Notes under the pieces: model-generated | Told to the model about the DNA's origin: nothing | What the model saw: only the letters and a program-made list of their open reading frames with translations | Databases searched by the model: none | Source: Thiomonas sp. | GTDB lineage: Bacteria > Pseudomonadota > Gammaproteobacteria > Burkholderiales > Burkholderiaceae_C | Direction of reading: 5' to 3' | Length of the DNA stretch: 7,183 nucleotides | NCBI GenBank assembly: GCA_028706735.1 | Contig: JAQTVS010000138.1 | Coordinates: 1 to 7,183 of the forward strand | Program-made: the position numbers and the translations under genes | Shown: positions 1-7,183 of the stretch, piece by piece | Layout of the letters: each line of letters begins with the position of its first letter | Numbering within the stretch: the first letter of the stretch is position 1

Positions 1-2266
<2,266 letters not shown>

Positions 2267-2272
2267 GGGGGT

Positions 2273-2276
2273 CTCC
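2273..2276 (-). promoter_or_regulatory. Ribosome binding site of acnA
   Basis: On the minus strand GGAG lies 6 nt before the acnA ATG, inside the 14 bp prpD-acnA gap. It fixes the acnA start and indicates independent re-initiation in a polycistronic message. Confidence 0.7.
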
Positions 2277-2280
2277 GGGG

Positions 2281-3732
2281 TCAGATGACGTATAGATCGA
2301 CGTAGTCGTGCACAGGCATGGATTCAAGCAAGTTCTGATCCAGCGACACGTCGAGAATGGCCTGTTGCTGCTTGCCCGGAAAGCGCCGCGCCAGGTTGGT
2401 GCGGAACTTGGCTTCGAGCAGGGGAATGCCGTCGGCACGGCGGCGCTTGTGGCCGATGGGATATTCCACGGCGATCTCGGGCAGCTCCGCGCCGTCCTTC
2501 AGGGTGACGGTGAGGGCGTTGGCGATGGAGCGCTTTTCGGGGTCGTGGTAATCGCGGGAGTATTGCGGGTCTTCGACGCAGCGGATCTTGTCGCGCAGCG
2601 CGTCGATGCGCGGGTCGGCAGCCACCGCGTCTTCGTAGTCGCCCGCAGTGAGGCGGCCATACAGCAGCGGCACCGCCACCATGTATTGAATGCAGTGGTC
2701 GCGGTCGGCCGGGTTGTTCAGCGGCCCCTTCTTGTCGATGATGCGGATGCAGGCCTCATGCGTGCGGATGACGATGCTGGCGATGTCGTCCGTGCTCTTG
2801 CCCGCTGCGCGAAGTTGCTGGTGCAGGGTCATGGCCGCTTCCACCGCGGTCTGGCTGTGAAACTCCGCCGGGAAGCTGATCTTGAACAGCACGTTCTCCA
2901 TCACATAGCTGCCGTAGGGGCGCTGGAACTTGAACGGCTGGCCGCCAAAGCTCACGTCGTAAAAACCCCAGGTCTTGGCGGTGAGCACGCTGGGGTAGCC
3001 CATTTCGCCGGTCCTGGCGATGAGCGCCAGGCGCACGCCGCGGCTGGTGGCGTCGCCCGCCGCCCAGCTCTTGCGGCTGCCGGTGTTGGGGGCATGGCGG
3101 TAGGTGCGCAGGCTCTGGCCGTCCACCCAGGCCAGCGACACGGCGTTGATGATCTCGTCGCGGGAAAGGCCCAGCATGCGCGCGACCACGGCGGTGGTGG
3201 CCACCTTGACCAGCACCACATGATCGAGGCCGACCTTGTTGAAGCTATTTTCCAGCGCGATCACGCCCTGGATTTCGTGCGCCTGGATCATGGCGGTGAG
3301 CACATCGCGCAGGGTCAGCGGCGGCTTGCCCGCGGCGATGGCGTTGCGGCTCAGCCAGTCGGCCACGGCAAGGATGCCGCCGAGGTTGTCCGAGGGGTGG
3401 CCCCATTCGGCGGCCAGCCAGGTGTCGTTGAAGTCCAGCCAGCGGATCATCGCGCCGATGTTGAACGCGGCCTGCACCGGGTCGAGCTGGAACTGGGTGC
3501 CCGGCACCTTGGCTCCATGCGGAACCACGGTGCCGGGCACGATGGGGCCGAGCAGCTTGGTGCAGGCTGGGTATTCCAGCGCTTCCAGTCCGCAGCCCAG
3601 GGTATCGATCAGACAGTTTCGCGCCGTGGAATATGCCAGTGCGCTTTGCAGATCGGTGTTGAGGACGTAGTCGGCGATGTCAGCCAGAACTTGGTCGGGG
3701 GCGGGGCGGACGTTGGAAATCGCTGAGGACAT
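2281..3732 (-). CDS. prpD: 2-methylcitrate dehydratase PrpD
   Basis: Cytoplasmic enzyme of the MmgE/PrpD family that dehydrates (2S,3S)-2-methylcitrate to 2-methyl-cis-aconitate, without an iron-sulfur cluster. The product is 483 residues, the length I recall for E. coli PrpD, and it is nearly colinear with it. Conserved stretches include [19 protein letters not shown] (about 98-116), [18 protein letters not shown] (199-216), [11 protein letters not shown] (221-231), [21 protein letters not shown] (from 271), [22 protein letters not shown] (from 323) and the C-terminal DYVDLYVI. The ATG at 3732 gives the family N-terminus; no good Shine-Dalgarno sequence precedes it, so translation is probably coupled to the upstream gene, whose stop lies 24 bp away. 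acnA follows after 14 bp. The codons for residues 65-79 contain a strong inverted repeat, listed separately. The family and step are clear; substrate stereochemistry comes from family knowledge. Confidence 0.97.
   Translation of the reverse strand: MSSAISNVRPAPDQVLADIADYVLNTDLQSALAYSTARNCLIDTLGCGLEALEYPACTKLLGPIVPGTVVPHGAKVPGTQFQLDPVQAAFNIGAMIRWLDFNDTWLAAEWGHPSDNLGGILAVADWLSRNAIAAGKPPLTLRDVLTAMIQAHEIQGVIALENSFNKVGLDHVVLVKVATTAVVARMLGLSRDEIINAVSLAWVDGQSLRTYRHAPNTGSRKSWAAGDATSRGVRLALIARTGEMGYPSVLTAKTWGFYDVSFGGQPFKFQRPYGSYVMENVLFKISFPAEFHSQTAVEAAMTLHQQLRAAGKSTDDIASIVIRTHEACIRIIDKKGPLNNPADRDHCIQYMVAVPLLYGRLTAGDYEDAVAADPRIDALRDKIRCVEDPQYSRDYHDPEKRSIANALTVTLKDGAELPEIAVEYPIGHKRRRADGIPLLEAKFRTNLARRFPGKQQQAILDVSLDQNLLESMPVHDYVDLYVI
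3497..3540. repeat. Inverted repeat / strong potential hairpin inside prpD
   Basis: Arms 3497-3516 and 3521-3540 are complementary at 18 of 20 positions (12 outer positions perfect, GTGCCCGGCACC / GGTGCCGGGCAC) around a 4-nt loop. In the prpD transcript one of the two mismatches becomes a U-G wobble, leaving a single G-A mismatch. The arms encode the two VPGT motifs at residues 65-68 and 76-79, which E. coli PrpD also has, so protein conservation plus GC-rich codon choice can explain much of the repeat. Confidence 0.75.
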
Positions 3733-3756
3733 GGATCGTTGGTCAGGGAAGGCCCG

Positions 3757-4275
3757 TCAGGGCGAGGGGACGCAGTCGTCGGCCAGTCGCGTCATGTTCT
3801 TTTTGTCGAACAGCATGCTTTTGGCCGGGATCTGAATGAGGACGAAGCCAGCCTTGGCATCGTCGAAGTGATAGGCGCCGGTGGACGTGGGCTTGCGCTT
3901 GAGGATGTAGCTTTTCCGGTTCCAGGTCAGGAGAACGGACTGGTCGTTGACGCCTTCGACCTTGACGTCCATCGGAACGCGGCTGCTGCCGCAGATCATG
4001 CGCCCGGCCTTGAGGGCGAACACCGGGTTCACGTCGGGATAGCCGTTTTCCGTGCCGGGCACGCGCGCGCCGGGTGCGTTGCTGGTCAGCAGGGCCGGTG
4101 TGATCGTGGCGGCGGTGGCCACGACGGTCGGTCCGGGCTTGGTTGTGCCGTGCGTGGCGGTGGTTGCGGCATCTGCCGCTTTTTCCTTGCTGGCATGCGT
4201 TTGCGCATGGGCAGGAAGCGCGAGCGCGCAGGACAGCCCGACTACGCCGGACAACAAATAGAACTTGCGTTTCAT
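3757..4275 (-). CDS. Small exported protein with possible MliC-like C-terminal domain
   Basis: I do not recognise this gene by name. It encodes 172 residues. Residues 1-24 form a typical Sec signal peptide (MKRKF, hydrophobic core, AHA before Gln25), so the product is probably periplasmic; LSCA at 14-17 is not a canonical lipobox. Residues 26-65 are an Ala/Thr/Lys/Pro-rich, probably disordered linker. Residues 85-172 look like a small beta-rich domain with Cys95 and Cys168 placed for a disulfide. A strand-rich segment SVLLTWNRKSYILKR is followed by STGAYHF (131-137) and IPAKSMLF (149-156). This order resembles MliC/PliC lysozyme-inhibitor domains (C, hydrophobic strands, S-G-A-x-Y, K, terminal C). 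That match is from memory and is an inference. The start at 4275 is chosen for the signal peptide and GGAG 9 nt upstream; an in-frame ATG at 4479 would overlap prpC. It sits between prpC and prpD, 103 bp after prpC and 24 bp before prpD, so it is probably cotranscribed. Confidence 0.8.
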   Translation of the reverse strand: MKRKFYLLSGVVGLSCALALPAHAQTHASKEKAADAATTATHGTTKPGPTVVATAATITPALLTSNAPGARVPGTENGYPDVNPVFALKAGRMICGSSRVPMDVKVEGVNDQSVLLTWNRKSYILKRKPTSTGAYHFDDAKAGFVLIQIPAKSMLFDKKNMTRLADDCVPSP

Positions 4276-4378
4276 ATCAAGACACTCCACGAACTGGGAC
4301 ACGGAAAAAACCGCTCCAGGCCGGGACGAACGACAAGTCAGGCGCGTCTGCATGATGGGACGGTGCGCATGATGGCGT
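4276..4378. other. Intergenic gap between prpC and the exported-protein gene
   Basis: This 103 bp gap is the only other sizeable gap within the cluster. On the minus strand it holds two copies of CCATCATGC (plus-strand positions 4367-4375 and 4350-4358) just after the prpC stop, then a T6 run (plus-strand A run 4305-4310). The T run is preceded only by a possible 3 bp CCG/CGG stem, so I do not call a terminator. No promoter with recognisable -35 and -10 boxes was found. Confidence 0.5.
4285..4288 (-). promoter_or_regulatory. Ribosome binding site deciding the start of the exported-protein gene
   Basis: GGAG on the minus strand lies 9 nt before the ATG at 4275. Together with the signal peptide that begins there, it argues against the longer frame starting at 4479. 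Confidence 0.55.
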
Positions 4379-5542
4379 TCAGGAACGCTGTGCGAGCGGC
4401 ACGAACTGCAAATTTTCGGGGCCAGTGTAATTCGCGCTGGGTCGAATAATCTTGTTGTCCTGTCGCTGTTCCACCACATGCGCGCTCCATCCGCTGGTGC
4501 GTGAAATCACGAACAGCGGCGTGAACATGGCGGTGGGAACGCCCATCTGCGAGTAGCTCACCGCGCTGAACCAGTCGAGATTGGGAAACATCTTTTTCGC
4601 GTCCCACATCACGGCTTCCAGGCGATCGGCCACGTTGAACAGGCGCAGGTCGCCGAGGTCGGATGAAAGCCGGCGGGCAACTTCCTTGATGACCTGGTTG
4701 CGCGGGTCGGCGATGGTATAGACCGGATGGCCGAAGCCGATGACGACTTCCTTGTTGGCCACGCGGGAGCGGATGTCGGCCTCGGCTTCATCGGGGCTGG
4801 CGTAGCGGCGCTGGATGTCGAGTGCGACTTCGTTGGCGCCGCCGTGCTTGGGGCCGCGCAGCGCGCCGATGGCGCCAGTGATGGCGCTGAACAGGTCGCT
4901 GCCGGTGCCGGCGATGACGCGGGCGGTGAAGGTGGAAGCGTTGAACTCGTGCTCGGCGTAGAGGATGAGCGAGGTGTGCATCGCCCGCTCCCAGAGCGCG
5001 CTCGGTTTGCTGCCGTGCAGCAGATGCAGGAAGTGGCCGCCGATGGAATCGTCATCGGTCTGCACCTCGATGCGGCGGCCGTTGACGGCCCAGTGCCACC
5101 AATACAGCAGCATCGACCCCTGGCAGGCCATGAGCTTGTCGGCAATGTCGCGGGCGCCCGCCACGTTGTGGTCGTCCTTCTCGGGCATGACGCAGCCCAG
5201 CACCGAGACTCCGGTGCGCAGCACGTCCATCGGGTGGGCGGAGGGCGGCAGTTGCTCCAGTGCGGTTTTCACCGCGGCGGGCAGGCCGCGCAGGCGGCGC
5301 AGCTTGGTTTTGTAGGCGGCAAGTTCTGCTGCATTTGGCAGTTTGCCGTGCACCAGCAGATGCGCCACTTCCTCGAATTCGCAGGCTTCGGCCAGATCGA
5401 GAATGTCGTAGCCGCGGTAGTGCAGGTCGTTGCCGGTGCGCCCGACGGTGCACAGCGCGGTGTTGCCTGCCGTGACGCCCGAGAGGGCCACCGATTTTTT
5501 CGGCTTGAAGGTCATGCCAGCTGGCGCTGCGTCATCACTCAT
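4379..5542 (-). CDS. prpC: 2-methylcitrate synthase PrpC
   Basis: Condenses propionyl-CoA with oxaloacetate to 2-methylcitrate, the entry step of the methylcitrate cycle; it belongs to the citrate synthase family and is cytoplasmic. The 387-residue product is close to the 389 of E. coli PrpC and shorter than GltA, which carries an extra N-terminal domain. The catalytic triad is visible: His233 (PKHGGANE), His272 (GFGHPVY) and Asp323 ([11 protein letters not shown]). The N-terminal [20 protein letters not shown] with HYRGYDI is typical of PrpC rather than respiratory citrate synthase. Residual citrate synthase activity is common in this family. The start at 5542 is chosen because GAGGAGA lies 6 nt upstream and the family N-terminus fits; an in-frame ATG at 5608 would add 22 residues encoded within the palindromic element. 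The element separates it from prpB, so cotranscription with prpB is likely but less certain than for the other pairs. Confidence 0.96.
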   Translation of the reverse strand: MSDDAAPAGMTFKPKKSVALSGVTAGNTALCTVGRTGNDLHYRGYDILDLAEACEFEEVAHLLVHGKLPNAAELAAYKTKLRRLRGLPAAVKTALEQLPPSAHPMDVLRTGVSVLGCVMPEKDDHNVAGARDIADKLMACQGSMLLYWWHWAVNGRRIEVQTDDDSIGGHFLHLLHGSKPSALWERAMHTSLILYAEHEFNASTFTARVIAGTGSDLFSAITGAIGALRGPKHGGANEVALDIQRRYASPDEAEADIRSRVANKEVVIGFGHPVYTIADPRNQVIKEVARRLSSDLGDLRLFNVADRLEAVMWDAKKMFPNLDWFSAVSYSQMGVPTAMFTPLFVISRTSGWSAHVVEQRQDNKIIRPSANYTGPENLQFVPLAQRS

Positions 5543-5548
5543 GGTTTG

Positions 5549-5555
5549 TCTCCTC
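5549..5555 (-). promoter_or_regulatory. Ribosome binding site of prpC
   Basis: GAGGAGA on the minus strand, 6 nt before the ATG at 5542, is the best Shine-Dalgarno sequence in the window. It decides the start in favour of 5542 over 5608. It overlaps the CTCGG (5553-5557) that may be one copy of the palindromic element's target duplication. Confidence 0.8.
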
Positions 5556-5558
5556 GGT

Positions 5559-5725
5559 GGGTGTGAATGAATCCGGCGTGGCCGAGCAGCGCGCCCAAAG
5601 GGTTCCAATCAAGGCGCAAAGCACAGCCGTGCCCGTCGGCACGGCGCGCACTGACTACACCAAGCGCAACGCCGATTGGGGCGATTTGGGTGCGAGGAGC
5701 GGGCATGGCGGATTTGTTCACACCC
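5559..5725. mobile_element. MITE-like palindromic element between prpB and prpC
   Basis: A 167 bp non-coding segment bounded by inverted copies of GGGTGTGAA (5559-5567) and TTCACACCC (5717-5725). The similarity continues inward. Arm 5559-5610 aligned without gaps to the reverse complement of 5674-5725 matches at 38 of 52 positions, including shared AATCCG, CCCAAA and CCAATC blocks in register. The centre carries a perfect 8 bp hairpin. Direct repeats of CTCGG lie symmetrically 1 bp outside both ends (5553-5557 and 5727-5731), compatible with a 5 bp target duplication. There is no transposase and no convincing gene, so if mobile it would be non-autonomous. It fills nearly all of the space between the prpB stop (5745) and the prpC start (5542). 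The inverted structure is directly seen; mobility is inferred. I do not recognise a named family. It could instead be an old folded regulatory leader or a REP/ERIC-like intergenic repeat. Confidence 0.65.
5626..5645. repeat. Perfect central hairpin of the palindromic element
   Basis: GCCGTGCC (5626-5633) and GGCACGGC (5638-5645) form a perfect 8 bp stem around the loop CGTC. It sits close to the midpoint (5642) of the larger element, as expected for an element that folds end to end. No T run follows on either strand, so it does not look like an intrinsic terminator. Confidence 0.75.
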
Positions 5726-5744
5726 TCTCGGAATTCCGATCCGT

Positions 5745-6635
5745 TCACGACGGTTTCTTGCCGGAAAAGATGGCGTCCAGCCGTTGCTCGTAGGCGTGGT
5801 AGCCGATGCTCTCATACAACTCGGCGCGGGTCTGCATGAGCGGCACCACGGCCTTTTGCGTGCCCTCACGCCGCAGCGTTTCATACACGGTCTGCGCCGC
5901 CTTGTTCATGGCGCGGAAGGCTGAAAGCGGATAGAGCGCCATGGCCACGTCCGCGCTGCGCAACTCGTCAACGGTGAATAGCGGCGTGGCGCCGAATTCG
6001 GTGATGTTGGCCAGCAGGGGCGCGCCGACAGCCTGCCCGAACTTGCGGTAGGTGTCGAGGTCGAGTGCGGCTTCGGCGAAGATGGCGTCGGCCCCGGCAT
6101 CAAAGCACGCGCGGGCGCGGGCGATGGCCGCGTCCTGCCCCTCGACGGCGATGGCATCGGTGCGGGCAATGATGTAGAAGTCAGGATCGGTGCGTGCGTC
6201 GACTGCGGCTTTGATCCGGTCCGCCATTTCATCGCTGCTGACGATTTCCTTGCCTGGGCGGTGGCCGCAACGCTTGGCGCCGACCTGGTCTTCGATGTGC
6301 AGGCCTGCGGCGCCGAATTTGATGAGGCTTTTGACGGTCCGTGCGATGTTGAAGGCGCTGGGGCCGAAGCCGGTGTCCACGTCCACCAGCAGCGGCAGGT
6401 CGCAGACATCGGTGATGCGGCGCACGTCGGTGAGCACGTCATCGAGTGTGTTGATGCCCAGATCGGGCATGCCCAGGGAGCCGGCCGCCACGCCGCCCCC
6501 GGAGAGGTAAATGGCCTTGAAGCCCGCCCTCTGGGCGAGCAAGGCGTGGTTGGCGTTGATCGCGCCCACGATCTGCAGCGGGCTTTCCTGCGTCAAGGCA
6601 AGGCGCAGCCGCGCGCCAGCGGTCGGGTGGGTCAT
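5745..6635 (-). CDS. prpB: 2-methylisocitrate lyase PrpB
   Basis: Cleaves (2R,3S)-2-methylisocitrate to pyruvate and succinate, the last step of the methylcitrate cycle. It is a cytoplasmic, Mg2+-dependent member of the isocitrate lyase/PEP mutase superfamily. It has 296 residues, the same as I recall for E. coli PrpB. Key residues fall at the E. coli numbers: the SGGG loop (45-48), Asp58 (MPDLG), metal-binding Asp85 and Asp87 (LVDVDTGFG), Glu115 (HIEDQ), catalytic Cys123 in KRCGHRPGK and Arg158 (IIARTDA). The KRCGH loop with GHRPGK separates it from the larger isocitrate lyases. The ATG at 6635 is 6 bp after the mdh stop with no clear Shine-Dalgarno sequence, so translation is probably coupled to mdh. 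The stop is followed 19 bp later by the palindromic element. Confidence 0.97.
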   Translation of the reverse strand: MTHPTAGARLRLALTQESPLQIVGAINANHALLAQRAGFKAIYLSGGGVAAGSLGMPDLGINTLDDVLTDVRRITDVCDLPLLVDVDTGFGPSAFNIARTVKSLIKFGAAGLHIEDQVGAKRCGHRPGKEIVSSDEMADRIKAAVDARTDPDFYIIARTDAIAVEGQDAAIARARACFDAGADAIFAEAALDLDTYRKFGQAVGAPLLANITEFGATPLFTVDELRSADVAMALYPLSAFRAMNKAAQTVYETLRREGTQKAVVPLMQTRAELYESIGYHAYEQRLDAIFSGKKPS

Positions 6636-6641
6636 GGCGGT

Positions 6642-7183
6642 TCAGAGCAGGTGCTGGACGCCGGCCTTTTCTTCTTCCAGCTCGGCCAGGGTCTTGTGGA
6701 TGCGTTCCTGCGAGAACGCGTCGATGGGCAGATCGCGCACGAGTTGGTATTCCCCGCCCGCGCAAGTGACCGGGAAGCCGAACATCGTCTGCTCGGGAAT
6801 GCCGTAAGACCCATCCGACGGAATGCCCATGCTGACCCACTTGCCGTTGGTGCCCAGCACCCAGTCATGCATGTGGTCGATGGCGGCATTGGCGGCAGAC
6901 GCAGCAGAACTCAAGCCGCGCGCCTCGATGATGGCCGCGCCGCGTTTGCCCACGGTGGGCAGGAACACGTCGCTGTTCCAGACTGGGTCGTTGATCAGGT
7001 CTTTGACCGACTGGCCGCCCACGGTGGCAAAGCGGTAGTCGGCATACATGGTGGGCGAGTGGTTGCCCCAGACGCAGACTTTCTCCAGATCGGCCACCGC
7101 CTTGCCGGTTTTGGCGGCGAGCTGGCTGAGTGCGCGGTTGTGATCCAGGCGCAGCATGGCGGTGAAGTTTTTCGCCGGCAGAT
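6642..7183 (-). CDS. mdh: Malate dehydrogenase, C-terminal part (5' end outside the window)
   Basis: NAD-dependent malate dehydrogenase, oxidising malate to oxaloacetate in the TCA cycle. The visible 179 residues run from [17 protein letters not shown] to the terminal GVQHLL. About 150 residues with the Rossmann NAD-binding half lie beyond the window, assuming the usual length near 328. Visible landmarks are [14 protein letters not shown], with the substrate-binding Arg region, and [14 protein letters not shown], containing the catalytic His, followed by [20 protein letters not shown] and [12 protein letters not shown]. This is the Burkholderiales-type MDH of the lactate/malate dehydrogenase family, group with the GNHSPT motif. 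The stop at 6642 is 6 bp from the prpB start, which puts mdh at the head of the visible operon. Its product oxaloacetate is the co-substrate of PrpC, so the linkage makes metabolic sense. Confidence 0.95.
   Translation of the reverse strand, partial: LPAKNFTAMLRLDHNRALSQLAAKTGKAVADLEKVCVWGNHSPTMYADYRFATVGGQSVKDLINDPVWNSDVFLPTVGKRGAAIIEARGLSSAASAANAAIDHMHDWVLGTNGKWVSMGIPSDGSYGIPEQTMFGFPVTCAGGEYQLVRDLPIDAFSQERIHKTLAELEEEKAGVQHLL

Noticed and set aside
2308..3726. A 472-codon open frame on the plus strand opposite prpD
   Set aside because: It mirrors prpD almost end to end and has low-complexity His/Gly/Ala/Val-rich composition typical of antisense reading of high-GC genes. prpD on the other strand is unmistakable.
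4052..4062. Shared GA(K/R)VPGT motif and GTGCCCGGCAC word between PrpD and the exported protein, hinting at duplication or recombination
   Set aside because: The similarity is confined to a handful of residues with different surroundings; VPGT codons in a GC-rich genome produce this word readily.
4301..4335. Intrinsic terminator suggested by a T6 run on the minus strand after prpC
   Set aside because: Only a 3 bp CCG/CGG stem can be drawn immediately before the T run, too weak for a terminator, and same-strand genes follow closely.
4276..4479. N-terminal extension of the exported-protein gene to an ATG at 4479
   Set aside because: It would overlap the prpC 3' end by about 100 bp and place 68 Arg/Ser-rich residues before an obvious signal peptide. 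The start at 4275 has its own GGAG.
4727..5566. Plus-strand open frame of 279 codons opposite prpC
   Set aside because: Antisense shadow of prpC with biased Gly/Ala/Val/His composition and no recognisable motif.
5543..5608. N-terminal extension of prpC to an ATG at 5608
   Set aside because: The added 22 residues come from the palindromic element and are not part of the PrpC family. The start at 5542 has an excellent Shine-Dalgarno sequence.
5539..5793. Short open frames running through the palindromic element on both strands (69-78 codons)
   Set aside because: They span inverted-repeat DNA, extend into neighbouring genes, lack good ribosome binding sites and have no recognisable domain. They are more simply a by-product of GC-rich sequence.

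Overview
The window is a single block of genes, all on the minus strand. It carries most of a methylcitrate-cycle operon from a high-GC bacterium, very probably a betaproteobacterium of the order Burkholderiales. The MDH sequence ([34 protein letters not shown]) and the close match of PrpD, PrpC and PrpB to the Escherichia/Salmonella-type enzymes support this. I cannot fix the genus from sequence alone.

In transcription order (right to left) the layout is: mdh (malate dehydrogenase, 5' part outside the window), 6 bp gap, prpB (2-methylisocitrate lyase), a 197-202 bp intergenic stretch almost filled by a palindromic MITE-like element, prpC (2-methylcitrate synthase), a 103 bp gap, a small exported protein of unknown function with an MliC-like C-terminal half, 24 bp gap, prpD (2-methylcitrate dehydratase), 14 bp gap, and acnA (aconitase A type, 3' part outside the window).

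The enzymes form a pathway. PrpC condenses propionyl-CoA with oxaloacetate. PrpD dehydrates 2-methylcitrate to 2-methyl-cis-aconitate. An aconitase, here presumably the linked AcnA, rehydrates it to 2-methylisocitrate. PrpB splits that into pyruvate and succinate. MDH returns the succinate carbon (after fumarate and malate) to oxaloacetate. No prpE (propionyl-CoA synthetase), prpR-type regulator, acnD or prpF is visible; they may lie outside.

The parts not explained by routine metabolism are: (1) the 167 bp inverted-repeat element between prpB and prpC, with 52 bp arms, a central perfect hairpin and a possible 5 bp target duplication abutting the prpC ribosome binding site; (2) the signal-peptide protein embedded between prpC and prpD; (3) a near-perfect 20 bp-stem hairpin inside the prpD coding sequence; (4) an AcnA linker about 46 residues longer than in E. 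coli AcnA, just before the first iron-sulfur cysteine. No RNA genes, CRISPR arrays, transposase genes or convincing terminators were seen. I saw no dramatic new system; the palindromic element and the embedded exported protein are the best leads.
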